NCBI GenBank assembly: GCA_009746045.1
Contig: RPFO01000132.1
Coordinates: 565,090-629,089 of the forward strand
Length of the DNA stretch: 64,000 nucleotides
Direction of reading: 5' to 3'
Source of the DNA: Mesostigma viride
Taxonomy: Eukaryota; Streptophyta; Mesostigmatophyceae; Mesostigmatales; Mesostigmataceae
Position numbers and translations under genes: made by a program. The notes under the pieces are model-generated. The model saw nothing but the letters and a program-made list of their open reading frames with translations, was not told where the DNA came from and did not search any database. Of the stretch, positions 33,101 through 42,617 are shown piece after piece (position 1 is the first letter of the stretch; the number at the start of each line of letters is the position of its first letter).

Positions 33101-36100
33101 CAACATGCACAAACTCATGACCTTTCTCTGATCTGCTCATGCTATCAATGTCCATGTGGCATCCTGCCCCCCCCCCCCCCCCCCCTGTCCCCCATAATGC
33201 CCCCTACAGAGCCGGTCAACATGCACGAGCTCCTGAGCGTGTTTGCCGACTGTCGCCGCGCGCGCCAGCAGCACAGCGCCACCGTATCGCGCCAGATGTC
33301 CTTGGACAGGCAGTATGCGCCCTCCTTAGCCGGTGAGCAAGCCTGCAGGGGTGGCGTTGCTTTCACCCCCTCGGCCGACCCCTCGAGGCAGACTGCTCGT
33401 TGTGTGAGCTTTGATGACGAGAGCACGACGATGGGGAGGACGATAATGATGACGACAATGAGGAGGGCTGCGTCGGGGACATCGCCACGCACGGCTGCGG
33501 CGATGGATGCGGCGAGAGTGGCTGCTGGGTTTCGTGAGGGCGGCTCCTTCAAGGGGGCAGGATTCCCTGGTGCTAGTGCCGGCGCCGGCCCCACAGCAGG
33601 GTCAGGGCATTTAGGGGAGCTATATTTGAACAAACGCGCCTCAGTGGCTGCAGCAGCCATGGACGCAGAGGCAGCCGCGGCAGCAGAAGCCGCCGCCACG
33701 AACGCAGCTGCAGCAGTGGCGTCAGCTGCATCGACTAGAGGAAAAGAAAGGAAAGAAGAGAGGCATGTGCCGGCCATGTACCCTCTGGCAACATCACAAC
33801 CAGAGACGACGGGGGCCGCAAGCGTGGCCACTCGCGCAGCGGCAGGTCAGCAATCACCAGAGGCGGCACCTGCCACGGGGCCCACTCACTCATCAAGCCT
33901 GCGTCCTTCGCCAAGCCTCCATGAGACACCCGACCTCCAACGCATATCCACCAAGCCCGGTGGTGCTGACCCGCCCACACCCATGCCGTCTCTGCTGCTG
34001 CCCTCACCTGCCGCGGGCCAATTCAGCCCGTTGCCCATGATGCCTGCTGTGGGCCAAGTTAGCCCTTGTCAGGCGATGCCTGCTGTGGGCCAAGTCAGCC
34101 CACCGCCCATGCAACCGGTGGGTGGCCAAGTCAGCGCACTGCTGGCAAGCAGCCCGTCGGAGGGTGGCAGCAAGGCAGGTGCTGGCAAGCTCTCGCCAGC
34201 AGGAAGCGTGTCGCCGCCCAACAAGCCTCTGGTGGGCTGGACGATTCTGTACGCGGAAGACACGCCTATCAACCAGGTAACCAAGTTATTAGACTAGTAG
34301 ACTATACACGAGTGGACTCCTACGCACCACTAGCTCACATTGTATATCTATCACATTTTTCGAAGTAACTGGCATAACTATCCGGTAAAGAGTTTTTTCG
34401 CAGTTGGGATATAGTTTGGGATGCCTCCAGATCCAGATCAGGAGGACCCCTAAAGCCGCGGAATCATTCCAGAGGTCCTAGTTCGAATCCGTGTTGGAGC
34501 TACTTGAACTTTCCTTTTTATCGTCCCGGTGCTCGGCAGCATTTAGTTTACTATTTGTTGCTTGCCACGACAATATACACTGGTGGTATATATACTTTAA
34601 GGCTAAATACATTGGCTGTTCAAAGACGACAGGCTGATCCAGCAGGTAATTATCTTCACACAACGGAACTCTCTTGGGTAGACTAGGCTTTGTACGCATG
34701 TACATACGTGTCTTCATATGCACATGAATATACTGTTGAAGGACGCGTTAACCGACCTCTCCCCCTTTCTCGCACCCTTTTGTACGCGACTGTATGGGTG
34801 AAGGGCGCACCAGTTAACCCTCTCCCCCTTGTCACACCGCTTCCCCCCTGTATCCTTTCCCGCCTTCCCTCCCTTGCCACCCTCGCAAAACCAACGTTTC
34901 CATTCATGCCCCCCCAGCGCCTGGTGCGGCTGGTGCTGGAGAAGCTGGGCGCGGCCGTGATCATCGTGGACAATGGGCAGAAGGCTGTGGACCTGATGGC
35001 CGCTAGCTTTGCGGCGCACGCGGCGCACACCGAGGGGGAGCCGCCCTCGCAGCGCATCGACGCCATCCTCATGGACCTGCAGGTAAAGGGATACTAGCAC
35101 TAGGAGCTTTAGTGATCTATGGGAAGGGCTAGGATACCTGGCATTGACACCACTCTCATGGACCTGCAGGTAAAGGGATACTAACACCAGGAGCTATAGT
35201 GATCGTAAGGAAAGGGCTAGGATACCTGGCATTGACACCACTCTCATGGACCTGCAGGTAAAGGGATACTAACACCAGGAGCTATAGTGATCGTAAGGAA
35301 AGGGCTAGGATACCTGGCATTGACACCACTCTCATGGACCTGCAGGTAAAGGGATACTAACACTAGGAGCTATAGTGATCGTAAGGAAAGGGCTAGGATA
35401 CCTGGCATTGACACCACTCTCATGGACCTGCAGGTAAAGGGATACTAACACCAGGAGCTATAGTGATCGTAAGGAAAGGGCTAGGATACCTGGCATTGAC
35501 ACCACTCTCATGGACCTGCAGGTAAAGGGATACTAACACTAGGAGCTATAGTGATCGTAAGGAAAGGGCTAGGATACCTGGCATTGACACCACTCTCATG
35601 GACCTGCAGGTAAAGGGATACTAACACTAGGAGCTATAGTGATCGTAAGGAAAGGGCTAGGATACCTGGCATTGACACCACTCTCATGGACCTGCAGGTA
35701 AAGGGATACTAACACTAGGAGCTATAGTGATCGTAAGGAAAGGGCTAGGATACCTGGCATTGACACCACTCTCATGGACCTGCAGGTTAGTGGGTGGGGG
35801 ATGTTTACAAAATCCAGTACTCATTGATATTTTTGGCTCTGCCTTACTTTCCTTCCTTTGCCCTTGCCCTCTTGCACCTTGCACCCTCTCTTGCGCTCCC
35901 CTTCGTGATTGCCTATTCAGCTGCGCTGCCAGTGCCCCTTGCACGCTTGTCCCGCCTGACTGGACACTAACAGCCTTTTCTCGCATGTTGTGCCTCCTTC
36001 CTTTCCCTTCCCTCTTGCCACCCCTCGGCCTCCCTTGCACAGTCATGGCTTTTTCCCTCCCCTTCGCCTCTCCTTGCACCCTGGGGTCCTCCTGCCTCTT

Positions 36101-37092
36101 GCCTCCCCACCTGCCGCCGCTCACGCTGGTTGTTCATGTGGCCACTGCGCCTTTGCCTTCCCCGTTAGCCTTCCCCTTAGCTTCACCCCTCGCCTTCCCC
36201 CTCGCCTCCCCTGATGCCCCCTGCTAATGAATGATGCGCCGGCCCCCCTTCTCCACCTGTATTGTGCGCGGCCTTCGCCCTGTTCCGTGCGCCAGATGCC
36301 CGTCCTGGACGGCTACGGCGCGACGCGTCTCATCCGCGAGCTGGACGCCTCGTTTGGCCGCACGACCGTCATCCTGGCGCTCACCGCGCACAACATGGCC
36401 AGCGACGCCGAGTACTGCAAGAGCTGCGGCATGGATGGATACCTCACCAGTACGTAGGGCGGGGAGCGGGGGCGGGGGGGGGGGGGGGGGGGGGCGGACG
36501 AGGGGGTACCTCACCAGTGAGTGGGGGCAGAGCGTGCTTGTTTGTTTGCTGGTTTGGAACCGAATAAAGATAAGCCTGTCGGTTTATCTGTGTGGCGCTG
36601 CTATGGTTTCTGCTTCCATGTTGTTGGGTTGCCGAGTTGGTGTGGCTCCCATTTGTCGTTGGTTTGGATTGGTAGTGTATTGCCTCTCCAATAGGTGCGG
36701 CGCACGCAGTGGATGGCTAACTCGTTGGTGCATTGGGGGGCGCTCATGTAGTTTGGTTGCCTGTGTTGTGTGTATGTTGGTCTCGCACACCGATGCATGC
36801 TGTCACTTGCGCGCGTTTGTTTCTGTATGAATGGGACATCCATCCCAAGAGTGGGATGGTTTTCATGCTGGAGTAGGCACCGCGGATGGTGCCTGCTATG
36901 TGCATGTAGGCCACGAGTTCTACGCCCACAACTACCACCTCGTCCTTTATCTGACCATCAAATCTGCCCTGGATTCACTGCGCGCCGGTGGCCTTGTTGT
37001 ATGTCATTTTAAATCTTCGTGACCACCCACCAGAGCCTCTGATTGTGGAAGCCCTCAAGAAGGAGCTGTTCCAGATCGGGAAGTCCCGATGA
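18139..37092 (+). CDS. Hybrid histidine kinase with Cache-like sensor, degenerate receiver and two receivers (16 exons, 2,180 residues)
   Basis: Exons: 18139-18198, 18383-18506, 19694-20088, 20715-21111, 22025-22281, 23353-23476, 23820-24057, 25467-26084, 27004-27029, 27855-30361, 32060-32257, 32555-32708, 33210-34276, 34918-35082, 36296-36449, 37034-37092. All are GT-AG and in phase, totalling 6,543 nt. The protein should sense an extracellular ligand and phosphorylate itself on a His, then receivers. Residues ~14-37 are a signal anchor and ~385-405 a second membrane segment, with a ~350-residue Cache-like sensor between. His455 lies in MSHELRTPM. The ATPase N box is NLVSNATKF (569-577), G1 is DDSGVGIS (714-721), the F box is FQPF, and G2 is GGTGLGLPI. 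About 100 extra residues lie between N and G1. Residues ~990-1410 look like a degenerate receiver. Receiver 1 has the acidic pair at 1582-1583, Asp1646 and Lys1700; receiver 2 has 2049-2050, Asp2108 and Lys2162. The start is the first ATG giving a signal anchor across exons 1-2. Confidence 0.9.
18994..19116. repeat. 45-bp tandem repeat, about 2.7 copies, in kinase intron 2
   Basis: The unit begins CCTAATTGCCCATGCTTCCA. Copies start at 18,994, 19,039 and 19,084, nearly identical. Confidence 0.9.
19122..19349. repeat. Hexanucleotide satellite (CACAGT)n with CAGTCG variants, kinase intron 2
   Basis: About 38 hexamer units, with a block of CAGTCG variants at 19,308-19,340. It stays open in several frames only because the unit is a multiple of three. 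It lies between exons 2 and 3. Confidence 0.95.
20067..20368 (+). repeat. Degenerate copies of the exon 3 donor junction in intron 3
   Basis: The true junction is ...TGAGGGGCTGAAG|GTACGCAAG at 20,088/20,089. Five decayed copies of the exon tail plus donor follow, near 20,121-20,155, 20,181-20,216, 20,239-20,273, 20,281-20,318 and 20,330-20,368. Each keeps GAAGGYRCGCAAG or a close variant. Confidence 0.7.
20369..20522. repeat. A/T-rich tandem repeat, TTGTATAATAAGGA units
   Basis: About ten units of GGATTGTATAATAA or GGATCGTATAATAA follow the donor copies inside intron 3. The repeat is followed by three copies of ATTGCCCC(A/G)GACGT at 20,524-20,575. Confidence 0.9.
21564..21690. repeat. 54-bp tandem repeat in kinase intron 4
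   Basis: Copies begin GCCTGCNSTGGT at 21,564, 21,618 and 21,672 (the third partial). They include CATGGACACCATGGTCACTA. Confidence 0.9.
22265..22715 (+). repeat. Degenerate copies of the exon 5 donor junction in intron 5
   Basis: The true junction is TCTCCAGCGAG|GTGGGTTTCATG at 22,281. Variants of GTCCAGCGWGG..GG followed by a (T)TTCAT/TTTAT stretch and CAAGG recur near 22,396, 22,445, 22,500, 22,630, 22,660 and 22,700, in decreasing similarity. Confidence 0.55.
27004..27029 (+). other. 26-nt micro-exon completing the ATPase G2 box
   Basis: Without this exon the F box (...FVQADN) and GLGLPI cannot be joined in frame. The micro-exon supplies the end of a Ser codon and TTRRFGGT, giving the canonical [15 protein letters not shown] across three exons. 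It has a CAG acceptor at 27,001-27,003 and a GTAAGC donor at 27,030. Confidence 0.85.
30541..30765. repeat. (GGGT)n array grading into (GGGC)n and (GGGGA)n, kinase intron 10
   Basis: Over forty TGGG units lie on the plus strand, then CGGG units, then a G-rich tail. The array is strongly G-quadruplex-prone and lies within 200 bp of the exon 10 donor. Confidence 0.95.
31843..32086 (+). repeat. Three copies of the exon 11 acceptor junction
   Basis: CACCAG|GAGGCGCTGGTGGTCC (31,850), CCCCAG|GACGTGCTGGTGGCCC (31,971) and the functional CACCAG|GACGCGCTGGTGGTCC (32,060) share acceptor and first exon bases. Only the last leads into an open receiver exon; the 31,971 copy soon meets a stop. Confidence 0.8.
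32240..32346 (+). repeat. Two copies of the exon 11 donor junction
   Basis: The exon tail CTCATGGACCTACAG|GTATAGGGATACTAG (junction at 32,257) is repeated about 86 bp on as CTCATGGACCTGCAG|GTAAGATGG. The same spacer and motif form the nine-fold array in the paralogous intron after exon 14, so the two receiver modules share a duplicated intron. Confidence 0.85.
32885..33250 (+). repeat. Decoy acceptor/pseudo-exon copies before exon 13
   Basis: Imperfect copies of AGAGCCGGTCAACATGCACG... begin near 32,890 (GAGCCCGTACCCAGGCACGAG), 32,994 (AGAGCCGATCACCGTGCAGA) and 33,090 (AGAGCCGGTCAACATGCACA), before the functional one at 33,208. The second could code [15 protein letters not shown], close to the real [14 protein letters not shown]. 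The third hits a stop after about a dozen codons. Confidence 0.75.
35060..35790 (+). repeat. 88-bp tandem array carrying the exon 14 tail and splice donor
   Basis: ATGGACCTGCAG|GT occurs at 35,071 (real exon end) and then at 35,158, 35,246, 35,334, 35,422, 35,510, 35,598, 35,686 and 35,774. That is a first step of 87 bp, then an exact 88-bp period. The copies are almost identical, so the expansion is recent. Each has a yeast-like branch-point sequence TACTAAC (TACTAGC in the first) and a CTGCAG|GTAAAG junction. Confidence 0.95.
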
Positions 37093-37203
37093 GGAGACCT
37101 AGGGACGAGAAGACCTAGGGACGAGGAGACCTAGGGACGAGGAGACCTAGGGACGAGGAGACCTAGGGACGAGGAGACCTAGGGACGAGGAGACCTAGGG
37201 GCG
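37091..37203. repeat. 16-bp tandem repeat overlapping the kinase stop codon and 3' UTR
   Basis: The unit is GAGGAGACCTAGGGAC, seven copies. The first copy begins inside the TGA stop codon (37,090-37,092). A TGTAA sequence at about 37,271 could be a green-algal-type polyadenylation signal. Confidence 0.85.
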
Positions 37204-37582
37204 AGGACACCCTAGAAGGAGGGCGTTTGACATGGCCATCATGGAGACCTCATGCAAGCACCTGTGTGCCCTGTAATATAAGAATTTTGGGGTGTTGAAT
37301 AAATTTCCTTGTCTCGTCGGCAGGTCTGAAGTGACTGCCGGTAGGGCAACGAAGTACTGAGTTATGCTGCTGGAGTGTAGGTGTCCTTCTCTGTACATCG
37401 TAACTCTGCTGTTGTAGAGCAGTATGTAGACTTGAAGGACATCGCACCCCTTAGCGGCTGTATTAATCATTATTACTATTATATTACTACTATTATATTC
37501 ATTAATACTATCATATTATTATCATAGATATAGAGTAGGATTGTTTTTTGTAGATAGATTAGATCGGTAGGATTGCGTGTAC
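37204..37582. other. Non-coding spacer downstream of the kinase
   Basis: No gene is seen. It contains the candidate 3' end of the kinase transcript and A/T-rich sequence (ATTATTACTATTATATTACTA) leading into a microsatellite. Confidence 0.5.
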
Positions 37583-37795
37583 CCATCCATCCATCCATCC
37601 ATCCATCCATCCATCCATCCATCCATCCATCCATCCATCCATCCATCCATCCATCCATCCATCCATCCATCCATCCATCCATCCATCCATCCATCCATCC
37701 ATCCATCCATCCATCCATCCATCCATCCATCCATCCATCCATCCATCCATCCATCCATCCATCCATCCATCCATCCATCCATCCATCCATCCATC
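37583..37795. repeat. (ATCC)n microsatellite, about 53 units
   Basis: An uninterrupted tetranucleotide array. The long [16 protein letters not shown] frames through it are artefacts of the repeat. Confidence 0.98.
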
Positions 37796-37812
37796 AGGGT
37801 TAATGCTTCGTG

Positions 37813-37862
37813 ACTCCCCAACGGGAGCACGAGTTTAATAAATTAATAATATCATTAATTAT
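37813..37862 (+). repeat. LINE 3' terminus (hairpin CTCCCCAACGGGAG plus TTAATAAATTAAT tail)
   Basis: It is the same signature as the other LINE ends at 39,485, 42,290 and 44,316. It is followed at 37,877 and 37,938 by a direct repeat of TACAGTGCTGGACTTTGGAT. Confidence 0.6.
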
Positions 37863-38174
37863 CTATCATGATAATTGTACAGTGCTGGACTTTGGATGGA
37901 TATGCCATGCGTCCAGGCATAGTTGTCTAGCTTCCTACAGTGCTGGACTTTGGATGGCATGCAACCTGAGGAGAAAGATTATCAAGTGAGACAACTATTC
38001 CTGGACGCATGGCGGTTAAGTAAGTACTTGCGTGGACAGCATGCGCATGGGCATGCCACAGAGTACTGTGCTAATCTCATTAATTAGAAGAAACGCATGG
38101 CGGTTTAGCGTTGCCTGAGGATCAGAGCATTTTAATTACTTAATTAACTCCGCTGGTGGAGCAACCCCGCCCTA

Positions 38175-38475
38175 CCCCGGATCGTCAAGCGTGACCTCTT
38201 CAAGGTCGTCATTCTGACGATCCTGGCCTACGGCGCCGAGACCTGGACACTGACGCAGGAGCTGGAGCAACGACTCGACGGCAACGTCACCAAGATGCTG
38301 CGCAAGGCCCTTAACATCCCCTTTGGTCTGCACATTAGTAATGAGGATTTGTACGCTGATTTGCCCTATGTTTCCCGTATTATTAGGCACAGGCGCCTGG
38401 GCCTAGCCGGGCACCTGGCTCGCACAGATCAGGTAGACACATCAGATAGACTAGCTGGCACCAAGCCCGCCTAGC
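38175..38475 (+). pseudogene. LINE ORF2 fragment: region C-terminal to the reverse transcriptase
   Basis: The plus-strand frame contains TILAYGAETWTLTQELEQRL, TKMLRKALNI, NEDLYADLPYVS and RRLGLAGHLART. This is the familiar segment after the RT palm in non-LTR retrotransposons (YG.E.W.lt ... RMLR ... LP.is ... RR..f.GH..R). No RT catalytic motif is present. It is 5'-truncated and ends after QVDTSDRLAG. Confidence 0.75.
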
Positions 38476-38829
38476 CTGGGCGATATGTCCTCACCTGGCG
38501 TGCCCCAGGCCGCGCGCGGCAGGGCCGCCACCCGTGGACTTTTCATGATAGACTCGGCATGGACATGTGCTACACTAGACGCGACGGGCTCACGCCCCGG
38601 CAGCCCCCTGGTTTGTCTGTAATATGAAGGCAGATGGTACGCAAGGATAGATGGCAAGTAGTGATGAAGGAGACCACCCCCAAGTCTGTGGGGGCTCCGC
38701 GTGTGACCGTGTATGGCATTCATAGCGATTCGGGCCGCGGTGCCCACACCCCTGTAACTAGGACCTAGATAGCTTACACCATCCATTCCATGCTGTTCGC
38801 CTCCCCCGCACGCGGGGTAAGGCTGGCCC

Positions 38830-39523
38830 GGCACCCGTGCTCCTCACCTTTAAGTACATGGCGGACAAGCTGTTGTTTCTTAAAAACCGCAAGAAGCTCT
38901 CGAGGATTCACTTCACGCTGGACGACGACCTGACCCTGGCCCAGCAACAACGGCGACGCGAGCTATGGCCGACCTACCTCCAGATACGGCAAAGCGCAGG
39001 GGGGATCGAACCCGTGTACTGGAGGGGGGACGTCATCCACGTCGACCACAAGCCATGGCAGGCACCCCCAGTCTAGGGAATATAGCAGTAGTGTAGATTA
39101 GTAAGGCTTAGCCTACCACGCGGCCCCAGCGCATGTGCGCCCATAATGGCCATGGATGATGCATTTGAGAATGTAGCCAAGCCCTGCCTATAATGGGACC
39201 CCCCCATGGATGCTGCATTAAGAATTAGCTCAGCCCTGCCTATACAGAGAGTCACTCTCTGATGAAAAGCCATGCCCTAGCTCTTGTCTAGCCATGATGA
39301 TCTTCCCCCCCCGTGACAGGCTCCCCTAAGCTGGGTGTTGCTTGAGACTCTGGGGGGTGCAGGTGAGTGCCCTTGGGGAAGTGCTAGCTAGAGCAAGTGT
39401 TGTTTACATTCCCACCCTTGCAGGAAGTAGCTTAGAATGTATTAAAAGCCATATGCCCTTTCTCTGGGGTATGTGCTACGTACACTCCCAACGGAGTTAT
39501 GTTCCTAATTAATTAATTAATCC
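38830..39523 (+). pseudogene. 5'-truncated LINE: ORF1 C-terminal domain, 3' UTR, hairpin and TTAA tail
   Basis: ORF1 frame 38,837-39,076 (KLLFLKNRKKL ... TLDDDLTLAQQQRRREL ... PVYWRGDVIHVDHK) is followed by a 3' UTR matching 48,330-48,540. The end is CTCCCAACGGAG and (TTAA)n at 39,485-39,523. Confidence 0.75.
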
Positions 39524-39539
39524 ATTCCATCCCATGTTC

Positions 39540-40190
39540 CTTCGACATGGAGGAAGGTGAGAATTCCGAGAAGCTTGCACGTACGTTTGAGAGCAAAATC
39601 GTTGCACCTTGGTGAGATTAAGCTGGCCGCCCATCGCCTTCCCCGCGCGCGGGGTAAGGCAGGGGCGCCCCCGCTTCTTCTCATCTTTAAGAGCCCATCG
39701 GACAAGATTTCGTTTCTCAGACGCCGCAAGCGGCTCAACTGAACACTCCCTTCACCGTGGCCCGGCCGGACGACGACTTGACCCTGGCGCAGCTACAACG
39801 GCGACAGGAGCTATGGCCGACCTACCTCCAGCTATGCGCATGCTCTCAGTCAAGGTCCTCGTCCTCACGTACGGTGCTCACGTATGGCGCCGAGGCGTGG
39901 ACACTCACGGCAACACTGGCAGCTAAGCTATCTAGACGGCACGGTAACCAGGATGCTCCGACAGGTCCTGAACGTAGGGTTTTCCCAGCGTAGGTCATTA
40001 GAGTCTTTGTATCAGGGTATGCCTCGTATTTCGGACGAGATTAGGCAGCGTAGGATAGCATTTGTAGGACATCTTGCTCGCACCAGCCAGGTCGACACCG
40101 CCCTTGGTCTGGCCGCCGGCCCCCAGCGGCTCGGCCAACCAGGGCGGCATATTTTGACCTGGCCTGGCCCCAAGAACATTAATTCCTAAA
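39540..40190 (+). pseudogene. Internally deleted LINE: ORF1 fused to ORF2 C-terminus
   Basis: It starts as ORF1 (MEEGENSEK-like, RLPRARGKAGAPPLLLIF, KISFLRRRKRL, DDDLTLAQLQRRQELWPTYL). It then switches to post-RT ORF2 sequence (VLTYGAEAWTLTAT, VTRMLRQVLNVG, RRIAFVGHLARTSQVDT). The join shows that ORF1 and ORF2 belong to one element family and that this copy lost everything between. Several frameshifts are present. Confidence 0.7.
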
Positions 40191-40309
40191 AGGGTAGGGA
40201 CACATGCCATGAACTACACCCAGATGTTGCTGGCCGACCTAGTGGTCCCAGCCCAGTTTGAACTCCGCATCCCCTCCGGCTCTAGTGCTTAGGTAGTCAC
40301 GCGCCACGA

Positions 40310-42333
40310 GGTAGGGCATGGAGTGACGGCGGCGCTCATAACTTTCACGTTTGAGCACCGAATTTAGTCGTGAATATCACAATCGCTTCGTCTTTCTAAG
40401 ACGCACATATGCTGATAGAATTTTCCGACGCTATTACGCAATATATGGCGAACAAACGCGCCTCGAAGCAACGCAGCCTGGCGGCTGCGCTCGGCAATGA
40501 AAGTACGTCTGCAGCTTCGGCTGCAGCTTCGCCCTCAGGTCCGGCAGGCAGCGGTGACACTAGTCGCGCACTGGTGGTCGCCCAGCACCCTCCCGGGCTT
40601 CCTGCCTCGCCATCGGCCTCGCCAGACCCTAAACGCAGCCGATCATCCTTTCCACGCGAACCGCGTTTCAAGCTCCACTCCTTCCATGCCGACGATTACG
40701 ACTGGTACAACAACATTTCTCCGGTCACTGCTCTGCATTGCATTTTCTTCGGGGACTACGCCTCGCTTCTTGAGCTGTGCCTCCACCTTCACAGCATCCG
40801 CCGCCTACTGGAATTTGACGGCACTGATTTTAAACAGAGCCGCGACCTGCTGCTGACGGGCCTTTACCCCCGGCCCGAGCTTCAGCACATGATTCTCTGT
40901 TCCCTGCATGCTGACGAAGTCTGACGGCGAGATCTGGGCCCCCACCATCTCCGCAGCCACATACCGCTCCATCCTCACGGAAGCCTTTCAGCAGCACGTG
41001 ACCCCCCTTGCCGCAGATGTGGCGGCAATGGGCGGCACGCTGGCTACTGAGCTCCCTCACATTTCCACCACCGTCACCTCCACCTCCACCCTCCTCGCCT
41101 CCACCTCCCGACTGCCACCTCCACCTCCACCGCCGACATCAAAGCCCAGCTCCTCGACATCGACCAGCGTCTTAAGAACAATGCCATCGCTATCGAGGTC
41201 CTGCAGAACACCGCAGGCCTCACCGCCCAGGCAGTGCAAAGGACATTGCCGCCAAGCCATGCAGCCGCTGCTGCATGGCCTGGCCGGCGATGCTCCTCCC
41301 ATCACGACTGACCTGGGCAGACATGCTTAAGCAACATACCACCTCCACCACCTCCGCCGTCGCAGCCCATGCAGCTCCAACGGCAGACGCTTGAGGTGTA
41401 CGTTGACCTCCGCGAGGAGGCCGAGCTCGCCAAGCGCAGCCTCAACGCCATACTCAAGAACTTCGACATGGAGGAAGGTGAGAATTCCGAGAAGCTTGCA
41501 CGTGCGCGTTTGAGAGCAAAATCCTTGCACGCATGGGCCTTCTTGGTGACCGCCCACCGCCTCCCCCGCGCGCGGGGTAAGGCAGGGGCGCCTCCGCTTC
41601 TTCTCATCTTTGAGAGCCCAGCGGACAAGATTTCGTTTCTCAGACGCCGCAAGCGGCTTGAGAAGACTCACTTACTGTGGACGACGACTTGACCCTGGCG
41701 CAGCAACAATGGCGACGGGAGCTATGGCCCGGACCTACCTCCAGCTCCGGCAGACCAAGGCGGGCCAGCCGGTGTACTGGAACTGAGGGGGCGGCCATCT
41801 ACGTCGGCCACAAGCCCTGCATGGCACGCGACCCCCTCGACCACTGCGGCCCCAGCAACTCCAGAAGCCCCAGCCTAGGGGATTCAATACAGCAGCAGTA
41901 GTGTAGAATAGTTAGACAGTGGCCTTGTACATGCCCGCCTACTACAGGCACTATACCAGCTGAGGCCTAGCCTTTTTAGTCATGTACATCATGTGTGCCT
42001 ATGATGAGCCACCCTCCAGATGATGCCTAGCTTTATTTTATTAATATGCAGTGCCCATGCAGGGAGTCACTCTCTGCTGAGAAGCCATGCCCTAGCTCTT
42101 GTATAGCTATGCTGATCTTCCCCACCTATGACGGGCTCCCTGGTGTTACACCGAGACTCTGGGTGGTGCAGGTGCCCTAGTGCACCTAGAGCAAGTGTTG
42201 TTTACATTCCCACCCTTGCAGGAAGTAGCTTAGAATGTATTATAGATAGGCCATATGCCCCTTCTCTGGGCTAATATGTGCTACAGATACTCCCAACGGA
42301 GACTCATGTTCCTAATTAATTAATTAATTAATC
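40310..42333 (+). pseudogene. ORF1-only LINE, copy 1 (5' UTR, ORF1, 3' UTR, TTAA tail)
   Basis: ORF1 begins MLIEFSDAITQYMANKRASK at 40,409 and is spread over three frames: 40,409-40,924, ~40,908-41,330 and 41,369-41,900. It has an Ala/Ser/Pro-rich N-terminus with a PKRSRS basic patch, a globular stretch (FGDYASLLELCLHLHSI ... SRDLLLTGLYPRPELQH), a Thr/Ser-rich region, a helical EEAELAKRSLNAILKNFD segment and the L1 ORF1p-like C-terminal domain. The 3' UTR follows directly with no ORF2. It ends CTCCCAACGGAGACTCATG plus (TTAA)n at 42,333. ORF1 probably binds the element RNA, as in L1. Confidence 0.7.
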
Positions 42334-42339
42334 CCCTCT

Positions 42340-42615
42340 CTCTCCCTTCTTTGGACTGCCATGCACTGAGGACAAGACGCGGTGGCAGTCCAGATTGTCA
42401 AGGCGCAAACGCCAGCCCCTGTGGGCAAGCCACCTCCCAAGAGGAGGAGGCGTTTTGATGAGTAGTGAAGTTAGGCTTTGCTAGACTAGATAGCTTATTA
42501 GAGTTAGGTTAGTTCGATTACGCGGCTTCCTCCACCCCACCATGGATCAATCATGGAATATGTGCTACATGATCTCCCAATGGAGGCATGTTATAATTTA
42601 ATTTAATTTAAATTT
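42340..42615 (+). repeat. Short LINE 3' fragment with its own tail
   Basis: It contains CAGTCCAGATTGTCAAGG and CCCACAAGAGG-like sequence whose reverse complement recurs near 44,600-44,710. It ends CTCCCAATGGAGGCATG and an AATTTAATTT tail at 42,573-42,615. Confidence 0.55.
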
Positions 42616-42617
42616 AC

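Noticed and set aside
34380-34505. Possible tRNA gene in kinase intron 13
   Set aside because: The B box is good, but the acceptor, D and anticodon arms do not pair convincingly.
37091-37203. CRISPR-like array of short repeats
   Set aside because: The 16-bp units are directly adjacent with no spacers, in a eukaryotic 3' UTR; it is a minisatellite.
37479-37830. MDGW and IHPS repeat ORFs
   Set aside because: Pure translation of an (ATCC)n microsatellite.
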